Position numbers and translations under genes: made by a program
Notes under the pieces: generated by a model
What the model was told of the DNA's origin: nothing
Database searches by the model: none
What the model saw: the letters and a program-made list of their open reading frames with translations, nothing else
In this document: piece by piece, positions 12,989-24,032 of the stretch
How the letters are laid out: each line of letters begins with the position of its first letter
Position numbering within the stretch: the stretch's first letter is position 1
Origin: Pseudofabraea citricarpa
Lineage: Eukaryota > Ascomycota > Leotiomycetes > Helotiales > Dermateaceae
Assembly (NCBI GenBank): GCA_029641185.1
Contig: JAPWGK010000026.1
Coordinates: forward strand, 186,001 to 250,000
DNA: 64,000 nucleotides
Direction: 5' to 3'

Positions 12989-14772
12989 ATGGCAGAATCA
13001 TACATATCTTCAATCGCATATTATGTAACAATCCTCCTGCTTATACGGCAGATCACGCGATATTACACTTCTCCCTTGAAGAACATCCCAGGCCCATTTC
13101 TTGCCAAGTTCACTGATCTATGGCGTCTGTACAATACTTACTTAGGTAGACCTGAATTGCGACAACGCCAACTTCACGAGCAATATGGGCCGGTTGTTAG
13201 ATTGGGGCCGAACTGTATCAGTCTGAATGATCCCAAGCTTATCAAGACCATTTACGGTACTCGTGGGGAGTTCCTGAAGGTATTATCCACCAAAGAATAC
13301 ATCGGTAGCCTCGTTCAACCCCTAAATACTGACAAGAACAGTCCAACTATTATAGTGTAAATGACGTCAAGGCTGGTAACATAATCCTGGAAAACCTTTT
13401 CAGCACCCGGTCAAACGCCTACCACAGCGCACAGGAGCGGCTGATGCACAAGTACTACACTCTGGCAAGCCTTAAAGAATTTGAGCCTTTAGTGGATACC
13501 ACGATTCACAACTTTCAAAAGAGACTCGAGGAAGAGTTCGTTGGCACTGGGAAGACCTGTAAAATTGACGAGTGGATACTTTTCTGTAAGCCAATATCTT
13601 GTAATCTAAACGAGCAGAGAGAGTACTTATCAATTCAGTTGCGTGGGATGTAGTTGGCCAAATTACTTTCTCCAAACCAATGGGCTTCCTCGAAAAGGGC
13701 GAGGACATCAACGGTATTCTCGAAACGTCTAATAAAGCCCTAGATTACTTTGCGGTAGTAAGATCAATGCTAAAAGCATCCAAAGCTTGGAAGGAAAACT
13801 GACAAGTTCTAGGTTGGACAAATGCCATGGCTTGACCAATTGCTCGACAAGAATCCTATCAAACGGATCGGGCCTCCATCGTTTGGTGCTGCTGCAGGTT
13901 TCTGTGCTAGCCAAGCAATCAATCGTATGACTGGCGCAGATAAACATGATTCGGAGAAACAGAAAGACTTTCTTGACTACTTTATAGAGTTGAAAAAGCA
14001 GAACCCCGAAGTGATTGACGATAACCAAGTAGTTTCATTCCTTCTGATCAATGTAAATAATCTCTTACTGTAATTATCTTCCTTGCAGACAAAAACGCTA
14101 ATGAGAAAGTAGATTTTGGCAGGTGCAGATACCACAGGCATTACACTTCGAGCAATCATATATTATGTCCTGCGAAATCCTCGCGTCCATAAAAGATTGA
14201 CCGAAGAACTCCAATCGGCAGGAATCACAATACCGGTAGCATATGACGATGCAATTAAACTACCATATCTCACAGCCGTGATCAGGGAATCTATGCGAAT
14301 GCACCCGGGCGTAGGGCTGATGCTCGAGAGAGTAGTGCCAAATACCGGGCTATCCTTATCGGACGGCCAGGTAATAAAGCCGGGGACAATAGTCGGTATC
14401 AATTCATGGGTGGTACATATGAACAAGGAAATTTTTGGGCAAGATGCTGCGTCATTCGTCCCTGAACGCTGGCTGAGAGCAGAGATGGAGACCGAGGAAG
14501 GTTTCAAATCTCGGACGTCAGCCATGAAAGCAGCTGATCTGAGCTTTGGTGCGGGGAAGCGAGGGTGCATTGGAAAACATGTGGGTCTTATAGAGATCTA
14601 TAAAGTGATACCCATGCTATTTTTGAAGTACAACGTAAGTTTTCTCCTGGGTTTTATGTATAGAGAGGTTCTGACCAATTAGATGGAATTTGTCGATCCC
14701 TCGAGTGACTGGAAGATTCAGAACTCTTGGTTCGTCAGGCAAAGTGGGATGAACATAAAACTCAGAGCCTGA
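12989..14772 (+). CDS. cytochrome P450, pisatin-demethylase-like
   Basis: Heme monooxygenase of 501 residues after splicing, ER-anchored by an N-terminal hydrophobic helix (residues about 8-22). Visible motifs in order: the proline hinge NIPGPF, the I-helix AGADTT oxygen-binding motif, ESMR (ExxR of the K helix), FVPERWL (PERF-like), and the heme loop FGAGKRGCIGK with the axial Cys. The exon carrying FSTRSNAYHSAQERLMHKYYTLASLKEFEP resembles the fungal pisatin-demethylase clade, which demethylates or hydroxylates plant phenolics and other aromatics. Five introns (13280-13341, 13586-13638, 13758-13812, 14053-14112, 14635-14682) join into one intact frame. The ATG at 12989 was chosen over an in-frame ATG 102 bp upstream because it places the membrane anchor near the N-terminus. 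The substrate cannot be read from sequence. Confidence 0.93.
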
Positions 14773-15058
14773 TAGCAAGGTCTAAATTACGTGTCCTCTA
14801 TGTGGTAAGATATGTTTACAAAGCTATGTCGCTTAAAGTAGTCACAGTATGCTGTTTTACGGTGTATACGTGTTTAAATGTCTCCCTGGATAGTATGATG
14901 GTAATGACAGTTTGATATTTCGATACGTTTTCAATAAAATATCCATCAAAGCAGAATAATTCCTCACGGTAAATCTTCTTCTCTCACATCTCCTGCCCAC
15001 CGAACTGACCATAAATTCGTCAATTTATCCCACCACTCTTTGCCCCCTCGAGTCAAAT

Positions 15059-15391
15059 CTATGCACAGGCGGTGCAAATAGCCGCTGCGGCACTCTGAAC
15101 CTCCAGAGCTGTCTCAAGGCCACAAGCACCAAGCACGCATCCAATGGCCGAATTCTGGATTGCCGATGAAGCCGATGGGACGCACTGGCAGGCGTAATCT
15201 GTACTGGCACAGCCAACGGCTGATGCGGCAGAGGTGATACAGGCAACCTATCCAGTTAGCCAGAGGTTCTGTTTGAAGTTCGGGATGGAACATACACCAC
15301 AGGTTGGGATAGCAGATGTTGCAGTGCATTCTGTTTGGGCGTAGGCTGCGGCAGCCATGGCTAGAGTCAAGAAGATTTGTGCAGACTTCAT
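15059..15391 (-). CDS. small secreted CFEM-domain protein
   Basis: 94-residue cysteine-rich extracellular protein. The signal peptide is residues 1-18 (ending AAAYAQ). The mature chain has the CFEM cysteine order: Cys...IPTCGVAC, VGCASTDYACQC, then GCVLGAC, with the conserved Asp before the fifth cysteine that in CFEM proteins takes part in heme or iron binding. The single intron, 15248-15295, splits the domain in phase 0 right after PTCG. No GPI-anchor tail follows the domain, so the protein is probably released. It converges on the P450 gene with about 290 bp between stops. CFEM proteins serve in heme uptake, adhesion or host interaction; the role here is undetermined. Confidence 0.9.
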
Positions 15392-15511
15392 TTTCGGTTG
15401 TTTCTGGTAGTTGAGAAAGAGCTTTTGAGATATGAATTTGGCGAATCGAGTTTTGAAAATTGTTCTGGTTACTTTTCTGTGACTTTTTTGTTTTGAGAGG
15501 TCCATCAACAC

Positions 15512-15521
15512 CTTTATATAG
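15512..15521 (-). promoter_or_regulatory. TATA box of the CFEM gene
   Basis: On the minus strand the sequence reads TATATAAAGG, a near-perfect TATA element about 125 bp upstream of the CFEM start codon. A strong TATA suits an inducible secreted protein. Confidence 0.6.
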
Positions 15522-18500
15522 CCAAATCGAAGCAAACACGTGCAATGAAACCTCGGTATTCCTCATGACAACAAAAAAATCTCTGACATCATGCTGGAAA
15601 CCCCTCAGGAGACGGAGGACGCAAACCAAGATTTCATTCCTGTCCCCTCTCACGTCCACGAACTGATCTCCTGACAACCGAAAATTCCACCACAGAGAAA
15701 GCGTTTCTCGCAGGCGACGTACTTATTCCAGGAACGCAGATATAGCGAACCTGGCATATAGAGATAGGAATGCGGGGAAACATCGGTCGCGGTGACCGTT
15801 TTGGAGACGCGTGCATGGTTCCCCAGATTTTGCTAATTGCCGAGTGCGGGGATCCGTTGAGCCTTAAATTGTTTTGCGTGTCCTCCCCTTACGTAGCCAG
15901 GGGTAAATGCCATTTTCGGAAGCTTCCCCGCTGGGTAATTATTGGTGCAGCAGGACTCTGCTTCCGAGGTATAGGACTTCTCGTATTCAAGGAAGCATGT
16001 GGTTTGACATGTGCCATACCTTTTTTGTCCTCGTGGCAAGGGAGTCTTTGTGGAGCGGGCCTATGTTCTTTTTCTTTGCTTTCTATGACATCGATTTATT
16101 AGCACAAAATATCTAAAGATAATGATTGTGGCCAAAGCGGTACTGCTAGAATATATCTAGCGAGCTCGCTTAGTTTTCATTTCTTAAACACGAATCCTCT
16201 CAATCATGAACAATAAATTATCCTTGTACTAGAGGTGTTATAAATATGTTTTATATTAGCAGATTAATTGAACCCCACTGATCCAAAGCCAATAAAAGGA
16301 GATTTAAACCCACAACATCCGAGAAAACAAAAAACACAAATCATGACGGATATGAAAAGGAACTGAATGTTTATGGCGCAAGGGCCTGACAAGAAATAAC
16401 CACAAAAATTCAAGAGACCGAGACAGGAAAAAGAAAATTCTAGAAATATGCTTTAAGGGGTTGTGAAGATCATACCTGTTATTAGAAGACCCTAGCGGTT
16501 TTGGCTATTCGCAACATCGGAAGCATTTTTAGGCAAACATAATCCGCCTTCCGTTCTAGAGCGGGGCGAGAGTGTGGAACCAGATCTTTCAGAACATACA
16601 ACGCACAATCTAGTCATTCGAGCTTTGTTGCCAATACTTAGCAATAGCTATCAACACAGAAACATCATATCGAAAAAGTGTTAACGTACCTACTTACCTA
16701 GGTAAGTATTTTCAAGTTCTGCCTCTGCTATAAATCATGAATTCACCATGGACAATGATCCTCCCCCCCCTACCCTTTTCTTTTCTTTTTCCTTTCTTTT
16801 CTTTTTTCTCGAAGAAGAGTAGTTCCGTACGTAGAGAATATTTAGAATGGGCTATATATAAAAGGAGTTTTCCGTATACTGGAAGGGAGATGTTGATTAC
16901 GACAATCAACACAGGATCCCTTCTTTCCTTCACAGCAGAGCCAGTAACTCACGCAAGAAGAGAGCACGGTTAGTCGTCATTACGTCGGAGAGAGAAAGGA
17001 GAAGAGAAAGAAAGTCTTTGAGCTAGATTAGGATCAAGTAATTCTTGTTGTCACTCACTCTTTTGTTGTCAATCATTCCTGACAGCTAGATGTTGCACAA
17101 TATCATGCTGGTGAACAGAAAAGAGAAGAATCAACCTCCCAAACTTCTTCCGAAGCGGTTCCGTACAGCGAGACTTTTAAACTGCAGCACCATGATTCTC
17201 ATTCTTGGGATCTGGTGAACTGGATGCGGGATAACATCACAGCGCGCCGAAGATGTTCAAGATTTCAAGCTTCTGTCTGAGAGCCGTGAAGCACAGCAGG
17301 TTTGCTTAGACAAGCATATACTAATCAATTTCGTTGTCTGTCCCAAACTTTGGAAATGGTTAGATATCAGTGAACGAAACGGGAGCAAAATATTCAACTT
17401 TTAATAAGGAAACCTCACTTGTTCAACATCAAGAACCATGCAATTTACATCCTACCTAGTACGAACGGCATCAGAAATCCAAGCCAGCTAGCTACTTGAG
17501 GTGCGGATGACCGAGTCCAAGAAAAGCCGTCTAGGTGAATAGATTATTACTATTCCCATCGACGTCATTGCTGTTCCTCCAGAATTTAGAAGATTTCGCG
17601 AGATTTCATGAGTGTGCAAAAATACTTGAGCCTTCTTCTAGACACCACATTTTCCCGAGTTCGAGAAAAGGGATTCATTACTTCGGATAAAATTTGCACA
17701 CACTTGAGTCAACTGCAGACTCTCAGGAACCAAACTCAATCGGGGGTAACTGTGCATAAGCGAACGCATATTCCAAATGTGTTGCAACTCATTCTACGCC
17801 ATCCCGCAATATGACGCATGCTTGAAAGTTGACGATGCTCGGTATGATTCATCTAAAGTTTCGTAATATTGATAAGTAGATAGAAACCAGAGCAGAGAAA
17901 TATGGTGGTATCAGTAGCATGTGGACCTCCACGGACAATCCGTTGAGTTTGATATAGTAGGTAGCTTTATGAAATGCAGTGATTTCGGTACTTTTATCGG
18001 CTTTTTAACCCAGCAAAAAGGCACTCGCTTCTGCTATCTTCTGGCACAGTTGCCACTTGGATGATTCAATGTGAAGCAGTATCTCATCATGAGTTCTTAC
18101 CAATTCTCAAATTCGTCTGTAGACCTTCCATTTAGGTGCAAGCGCTTCTGATTCATTGATGAAGTTTCGGGCCTTGTTCCTTTTACTCATGTAAACCGCG
18201 CGGCTGTGGGTACAAGATGACAAGTTCAATGGTTTGAATTTACCTGAAAGCCGATATAAGCGGCGAAACTTACTGTGGTACAAGTATGAGCTGCCGTCGA
18301 TACTTCGTACATCGCGAGACACTAGTGGATGAAGAGCAGTTCACGGTTGTGTCGTCTTGAACAGCTTCCCCAAGTGTCTTTAAACCTAGTAGATGTGACG
18401 TCAAAGTAGCTTTTGTGCCTCTTCTTCATTAGGATAATAAAACGGCCATGGTGACTTCGCCCCCGAAATCGCCAAGCCTCAACAACAATAACATCGAGAG

Positions 18501-20284
18501 TATTGTTTGTACTGCCCCATGTTGAAGGTAGTTAAGCATCTCGGTCAAAATGTACGGTAATGCCGATGGCGACCTTTGAGATATCGAATTCTGTATGGCA
18601 CATGTCAAAGATCCACGCAATTTGGACCTGCCGAATGTAGCACAAGCGACATATCGTCTGGTGTGCTGGTGTGCTGTCTGGGCGATCATTTATGGGATTA
18701 ACACTGCAATGGGAACATTATCTCCGAGGCCGATCACCATCCGGATCTGAGTCAACATTGCAGATACCACCAGAGTTCCTGGCTGGCCACAAACAGTAGT
18801 TGTATCCACTTCATCGGGGGACCTGATGCTCTTTGAATCTTTTAGATACAGCCTCAACGCGTGGTACGTGGGGGTTGCATACTAAAACTCTGCGATCTCA
18901 TGCACGTCATCTTGGCTCGATATTTGACATCGGCCTTCGGATGTGTTATACTCCTTGTCTCTTTCCCGATCCTCTTGACTGTTGACACTAGTCTTGGCAC
19001 AGACTTGATTTGATTTGAAGTTGATCAGAATTAACTTGCTCAAGATTTAGACCTTTAAAGAGGGTATGTACCTTGTGTGCCCATTGGTGAAACTCTTATC
19101 ACACAGAAGATTATCCCCACTGTCCACGCGTTCTGCCTTCTTGAATCGAGTAGATGCAGCATCTTCATCGCTTCTTGGACTCGGCAACTTTTCTCTTGTC
19201 CAGTTCGCTTTGAAATCCGAGCCACTGATGGGGGAGAGTTCGTCTTTGTAGATTGGACCATCATCAAAGGATAACAGATGAGTTCCACAGCTGTGTCACA
19301 CTTCCGACTGAGCATCTTGCACAAGAACTGATGGCGTCAACTACCGCGGGGTATTCGCATAGCGTGGGGTTGTTTCTCGGACTCTCGGGACTGGTAGCTG
19401 CAAAGAAGCTGGGTAGAATAATGTCATGGTAGATAAGGCTCACTGCCGATGGGGTATTGAATGCCGGTGTGATACTTGGCACTGGAGACAGACATAACCT
19501 GCCAGCCTGCCAAGAGCCTTGGAGTATCCGAAGGGCTCGCCGAGACGGTGGATCTTTCGCAGAGTAGAAGGAGCAATCGGTTCGAGCATGCAGTACGGTA
19601 GACAGTATCGCTGGGGCGGAGAATGCCAGCGAGAAGGGCCACCAGCCAAGTCCAATCTGGTCAATGAGCAGGTTAGTTACAAATGGCGAATGTTGTTGGG
19701 AGGAGTGTTTCTTCTTATCTGGCTCTGACTTGCCTCTCCCAGTCAATTGTGCGATGCATGCATGGTCCCAATGCTGTGTTCTGGTGCTTGTGCAACTGTT
19801 GCCAAGTGGGTAGGCGACGAAGGGTCCACTAAGTAGTGAGCAGTCGGGCCTGATCCCCGACCAAGACTGCATCTCGTCGTACAGTGATCTAATCCCACCG
19901 GCCCTTTCGGAATGAGGGGGTGGACGGCGACATGTACGAAGGTGGCAGCGCTGGAGGATTTGTTGAGGGGAGAGACGATCACTGTCGACGAGCTCCAATC
20001 ACAGCCAAGCCAAATCAAAGAATACCCCGGTCACGTGGTGTAAGATGGCCCAAATAGTTGTCGACGGCGTCAGATCAACGACCGAGATGTTGCTGGTATC
20101 ACCAAATTCCAGCATTTGTGGCTAGAACCCATGTCGGGGAACCTTGCTGTACTTGAATAGATCCACTCCCTATAGAAGGCCGATTTTCCCCCCCACAAAA
20201 TGCTCCCCAGATTTTTAAAAGCTTGAAGCTTTCCGTCCCAATTCTTCTTCTACATAAAAGGCTTGGGTTCTTGGCTGCTTCAAT
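15522..20284. other. long intergenic / eroded region
   Basis: Nearly 4.8 kb with no intact gene. It contains a pyrimidine/purine tract (16760-16815), an 18-bp perfect palindrome (16691-16708), an orphan TATA-like element (16852-16865) and, on the minus strand between 18.1 and 20.0 kb, fragments of open frame with splice-like signals that may be relics of coding sequence. None gives a family match I can name. Confidence 0.5.
19050..19998 (-). pseudogene. possible eroded coding relic
   Basis: The minus strand is open from 19998 to 19264 in one frame and continues as charged, protein-like sequence in another frame (about 19260-19050, with residues such as SPRSDEDAASTRFKKAER). The change of frame in the middle and lack of a recognisable domain suggest a decayed gene or unrecognised exons. 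I cannot name a family. It lies upstream of and divergent to the MFS carrier. Confidence 0.25.
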
Positions 20285-22200
20285 ATGCATCATTCAGTAT
20301 CTCCACTTGCTACCGACAAGAACGACATGGCCGCCTATCCTGACGAGAAGTTCATCGAGGACGCACATGGCGCACCCAACGGCGATGGCTTGACAGATGC
20401 CGACCGCGCGGCGATGCTGAGGAAGTTGCTGTTCAAACTGGATATTCGGTACGGATAGATGGTGATGCTCGTATGAGGATGAGACTAAAAGTGGTGCAGA
20501 ATCATCCCTGTGTTTGCGCTGCTGTTCTTGTGCTCGTTCCTAGACCGTACAAATGCTGGAAATGCAAAGACGTACGGTCTGGAGAAGGATTTGAGCATGA
20601 CGGATCACGAATACGACATTGGATTGACCGTTTACTATGCGACCTATATTGCAAGGTTAGTGGGGGATTTTATTCATCTTGGTGGTTGTGACGCTTACAT
20701 TGTTTCTGCAGCGAGATTCCAAGTAATCTCATTCTTAAAAAGGTCTCTCCGAAAGTATGGCTTCCAGCTTTAACCATAGCATGGGGAATTGTGACCATGT
20801 GTCTTGGCTTTGTGCGGAACTATGCTGGTTTCGTGGGTGTGCGTGCGATACTTGGAGTTACGGAGGGTGGATTGTTACCTGGAATGGTGAGTTAGTCTGC
20901 CAGATACTCTGAACGAGCTAACGAGACCATAAAGGTGCTTTATCTCTCGGGCATGTACACGAGAGGCGAAATGGCCCTCAGATTAGGACTTTTCTATACC
21001 AGTGCTTCTCTGAGTGGTGCTTTTGGAGGTAAGCTCTCGTGGATGGATTCAAGTGCAGCTTTACTCACAACTACAGGTCTTCTTGCCCGAGGGCTTTCCT
21101 CAATCGGTGATCGAGCTGGGCTGTACGATTGGAGTTGGATCTTCATCATTGAGGGTCTGATTGTAAGTTCTTTGACACCATTGACTGCGAGAATGTACTA
21201 ATTCCGTAGACCGTGATAGTAGGAATTATATCCTACTTTTTCCTCCCGAATAACATCGAGTCTTGCACCTTTCTAAGCGAGAAAGAGCGTCTCTTAGCAA
21301 GCAACAGACTGCACAACGACACTCCTTCACGACTCGCTCAAGATGGCACGTAGGTATAGCCTTTGCGAAGTAAAACGGCACAATACTGATGTTGTTTAGT
21401 GAACGTCCACATGAAACATTCCAATGGGTAGAAGTGCGCCGTGGTATCTTTAGTATATCGACTTGGCTGAGTGCATCGGCATATTTTGGTATCCTCGCTG
21501 GCTTATACTCCTTTGGACTCTTTGTATGTGAACATGTAAAATGACCCAGAAAGGCCAGTCCGGCTGACGTTTCAATAGCTTCCGACAATCATCGTTGAGC
21601 TCGGTTATACTGCAAACGAAGCGCAACTCTGGTCCGTTATCCCATACGCCGTCGCTTCAGTAATTACAGTCTTCGTATCGCTATTGTCGGATCGGTTAAA
21701 GTTAAGAGGAACCATCATGCTGTTTACTCTCATTCCAGCTATTGTCGGGTATGCCGTAATTGCAAACATCGGTGTCGAGCATCCCAAAGTCAAATATGGA
21801 ATGACTTTCCTCATGGCTACAGGACTCTACTCGGGAGTGCCGTGTGTGTTGGTTTGGAACTCGAACAATAGCGCCGGCCATTATAAGAGAGCTACAACCA
21901 CAGCCCTGCAGCTGATGATTGCTAACAGTGGAGGATTTGTTGCCGCTTTCATATATCCATCAAGGCAAAAGCCTCAGTTTCACGAGGGCCATACGATTAT
22001 CCTTGGCCTTCTGGTTTTTGCTTGGTTTATGTAAGTATCTGTTTATATTCGGTCCTACAAGAAAACTGCTAAATATATTCAGGGTTCTGGCGAATGTTCT
22101 TTACTGCGCCAAGATTAATAGAGACAAGGCGAAGGGGAAATACGACCAGTATGCTGGGTACGGTGATGATAGAGATCCTAGCTTTCGGATGGTTTTGTGA
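20285..22200 (+). CDS. MFS transporter, anion:cation symporter family (Dal5/Tna1-like)
   Basis: Twelve-helix plasma-membrane proton symporter for organic anions such as allantoate, nicotinate, pantothenate or related acids. A hydrophilic N-terminus of about 55 residues is followed by CSFLDRTNAGNAK, the family's TM1 signature. Later come VRAILGVTEGGLLPGM (motif in TM4), SGMYTRGEMALRLGLFYT, and WIFIIEGLI before the central loop. After the loop are GYTANEAQLWSVIPY and LVWNSNNSAGHYKRATTTALQ, all characteristic of the ACS family. About eight short introns must be removed; the first begins within the codon after KLDI. Stop is at 22198-22200. A Zn2Cys6 regulator follows downstream on the same strand. 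The exact substrate is not deducible. Confidence 0.93.
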
Positions 22201-24032
22201 GGTGGCCTCTGCCAAGAAGGCATTCTTTTGCACGCGTGTCAGAGGATCACACTTTACTGTTGAGTCGGACCTTCTTTCTCGGGCGCGTGTTTTGTGTAAA
22301 TTCTGGGCAGATGAAGTAAAGTGGTTCTGATACTGTAGCGGTGTTCCTCTGCTATTTCGGGGTGGGATTTTAGAAGGAGCCTTGGCATAGATTGGATTTT
22401 GTAAACCAGCTTTGGGGGGCGATAATGAGATATGAATTTTTAGACTTTGCTCACCGCTCGAGGCTCCGATGGCCGTGAACAGCATTCAGATCTGCTTGAC
22501 CGTGGTCTATCTTGGATATCGAGCGCTCGGTGATAGCAAACAATGCGTCGTGGGTGCTCTCCCGTTGTCATTCGAACGTGCAACTTGGCTTGGCAAAGAG
22601 GTCCGGCACCACACCGAGTATCCCGGTGAGCGTCATAGCCAAGACGGCATCCTCACTTTTAAGCGACCAGGCATCCTCGCTTGTCGATGGGGGACATACG
22701 CGAATGGACATGTGAGATGCTCAGCACCGTGGCGATGCCCGTCCAAAGCAATGACATCCTTGGCGCTAAGATGCCATGAAATTTGTTCTTTCCACCACTG
22801 GCAAGAGTATTCTTCTTCTGGAGCCCGTTTGACTTTGCTCATCAAACTGAGCTATACGTAATTGAAAAGGTGGACGGTCATTGCGACGACGGCCGTAGCA
22901 GCAGCAGCCATACTTTCCTGCTCGCCAGGATCTCCGTGCCTATCGTTGGGGTGTTCACCGTTGGGATATCAGCATCGTCGGCTCATAGGACGAGTCGCAT
23001 CCGGAGGAGAAATGTTGCATTCGACAATTGATGTTTTCATTCGCGGGTTCAGGGACCAGCCCTTGATGCTCTCCCAAGTCTGGCCGGGTCCTGGCCGAGC
23101 AACAGGAGTCTCTGTCTCTGCGTCTGCTGTACAGTACGGTATGTGTGCATCGGCATTGCTGTCGCTATCCGAGTGGATGGGCAAGCACTGGGGAAGCAGG
23201 ACGGACCTTGGAACGTTAGGGTCGCATTGCTATTCAGATGTCGGATCCTATTGCCAAGCCGTTCATCTTTACTGTAAGGCTATAGGAAGGCGATGGACAA
23301 CAAGCACCGCACCGCACCAGACCAGCGACCTCGGCTTAGTCAAAAGGCTGAACTCAATCTCGAGGTCGGGAGCTACGAGCTAAGCGAGGGCGCCGTCAAA
23401 TGCCGACATCCAGCACACTCAGGAGCGAAGATTCTTAGCATTCAGGCATTATTATTATCGACCATACATAGACCCAGTCAAAGTAGTGCTTCGACCAACA
23501 ACGGGATTCTGGGGAATGCAGACGAACGTGCACAAATAAGCTTCGTGATTCAGCTTTTGTAAGTACAGTAAGTAAGGTAAGGGGATGCAAGAACAGCGTC
23601 GTCGCCTGCGGGCGGATTTGGTTCCTTGTGGATCCGATGCAGTGTCTCCTGCTGTCTCCGCCTATCGAGACTTTCCCCCCCTCAAGCTCCTGTAGCCACG
23701 CATCCCACACGCACACACACACACTATACTTCTTATTATTCCCACCACCACCGCATGGCACAATATTCGCCAAGCCAGCAAAAGCCAGAAGAGCCAAGCC
23801 CAAGCCCAAGTCCATGGCCTCAGTCTAAAAATAAGCGAGAAAGCTAAAAGCGTCATGTCACCTGCAGAACTGCAGACTGCAGAGCGCAACGCCACTAACA
23901 TAATAACCCCCAAACCTTCAGACCAAGCCCGCCAGCACCAGGAGCACTGAGTACATTTACACCCTCTGTTTCGGCCAAATCGCATCATGTAACGAACTTT
24001 CTGCCTCTACTCCCCCATCGAACAATGCTGTA
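22201..24032. other. intergenic, no gene recognised
   Basis: About 1.8 kb, relatively GC-rich, with overlapping open frames on both strands but none with a recognisable domain. A CA-rich stretch (23700-23725) and a Pro/Ser-coding repeat of AAGCC units (about 23775-23815) are low complexity. It contains the promoter of the downstream regulator. Confidence 0.45.
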
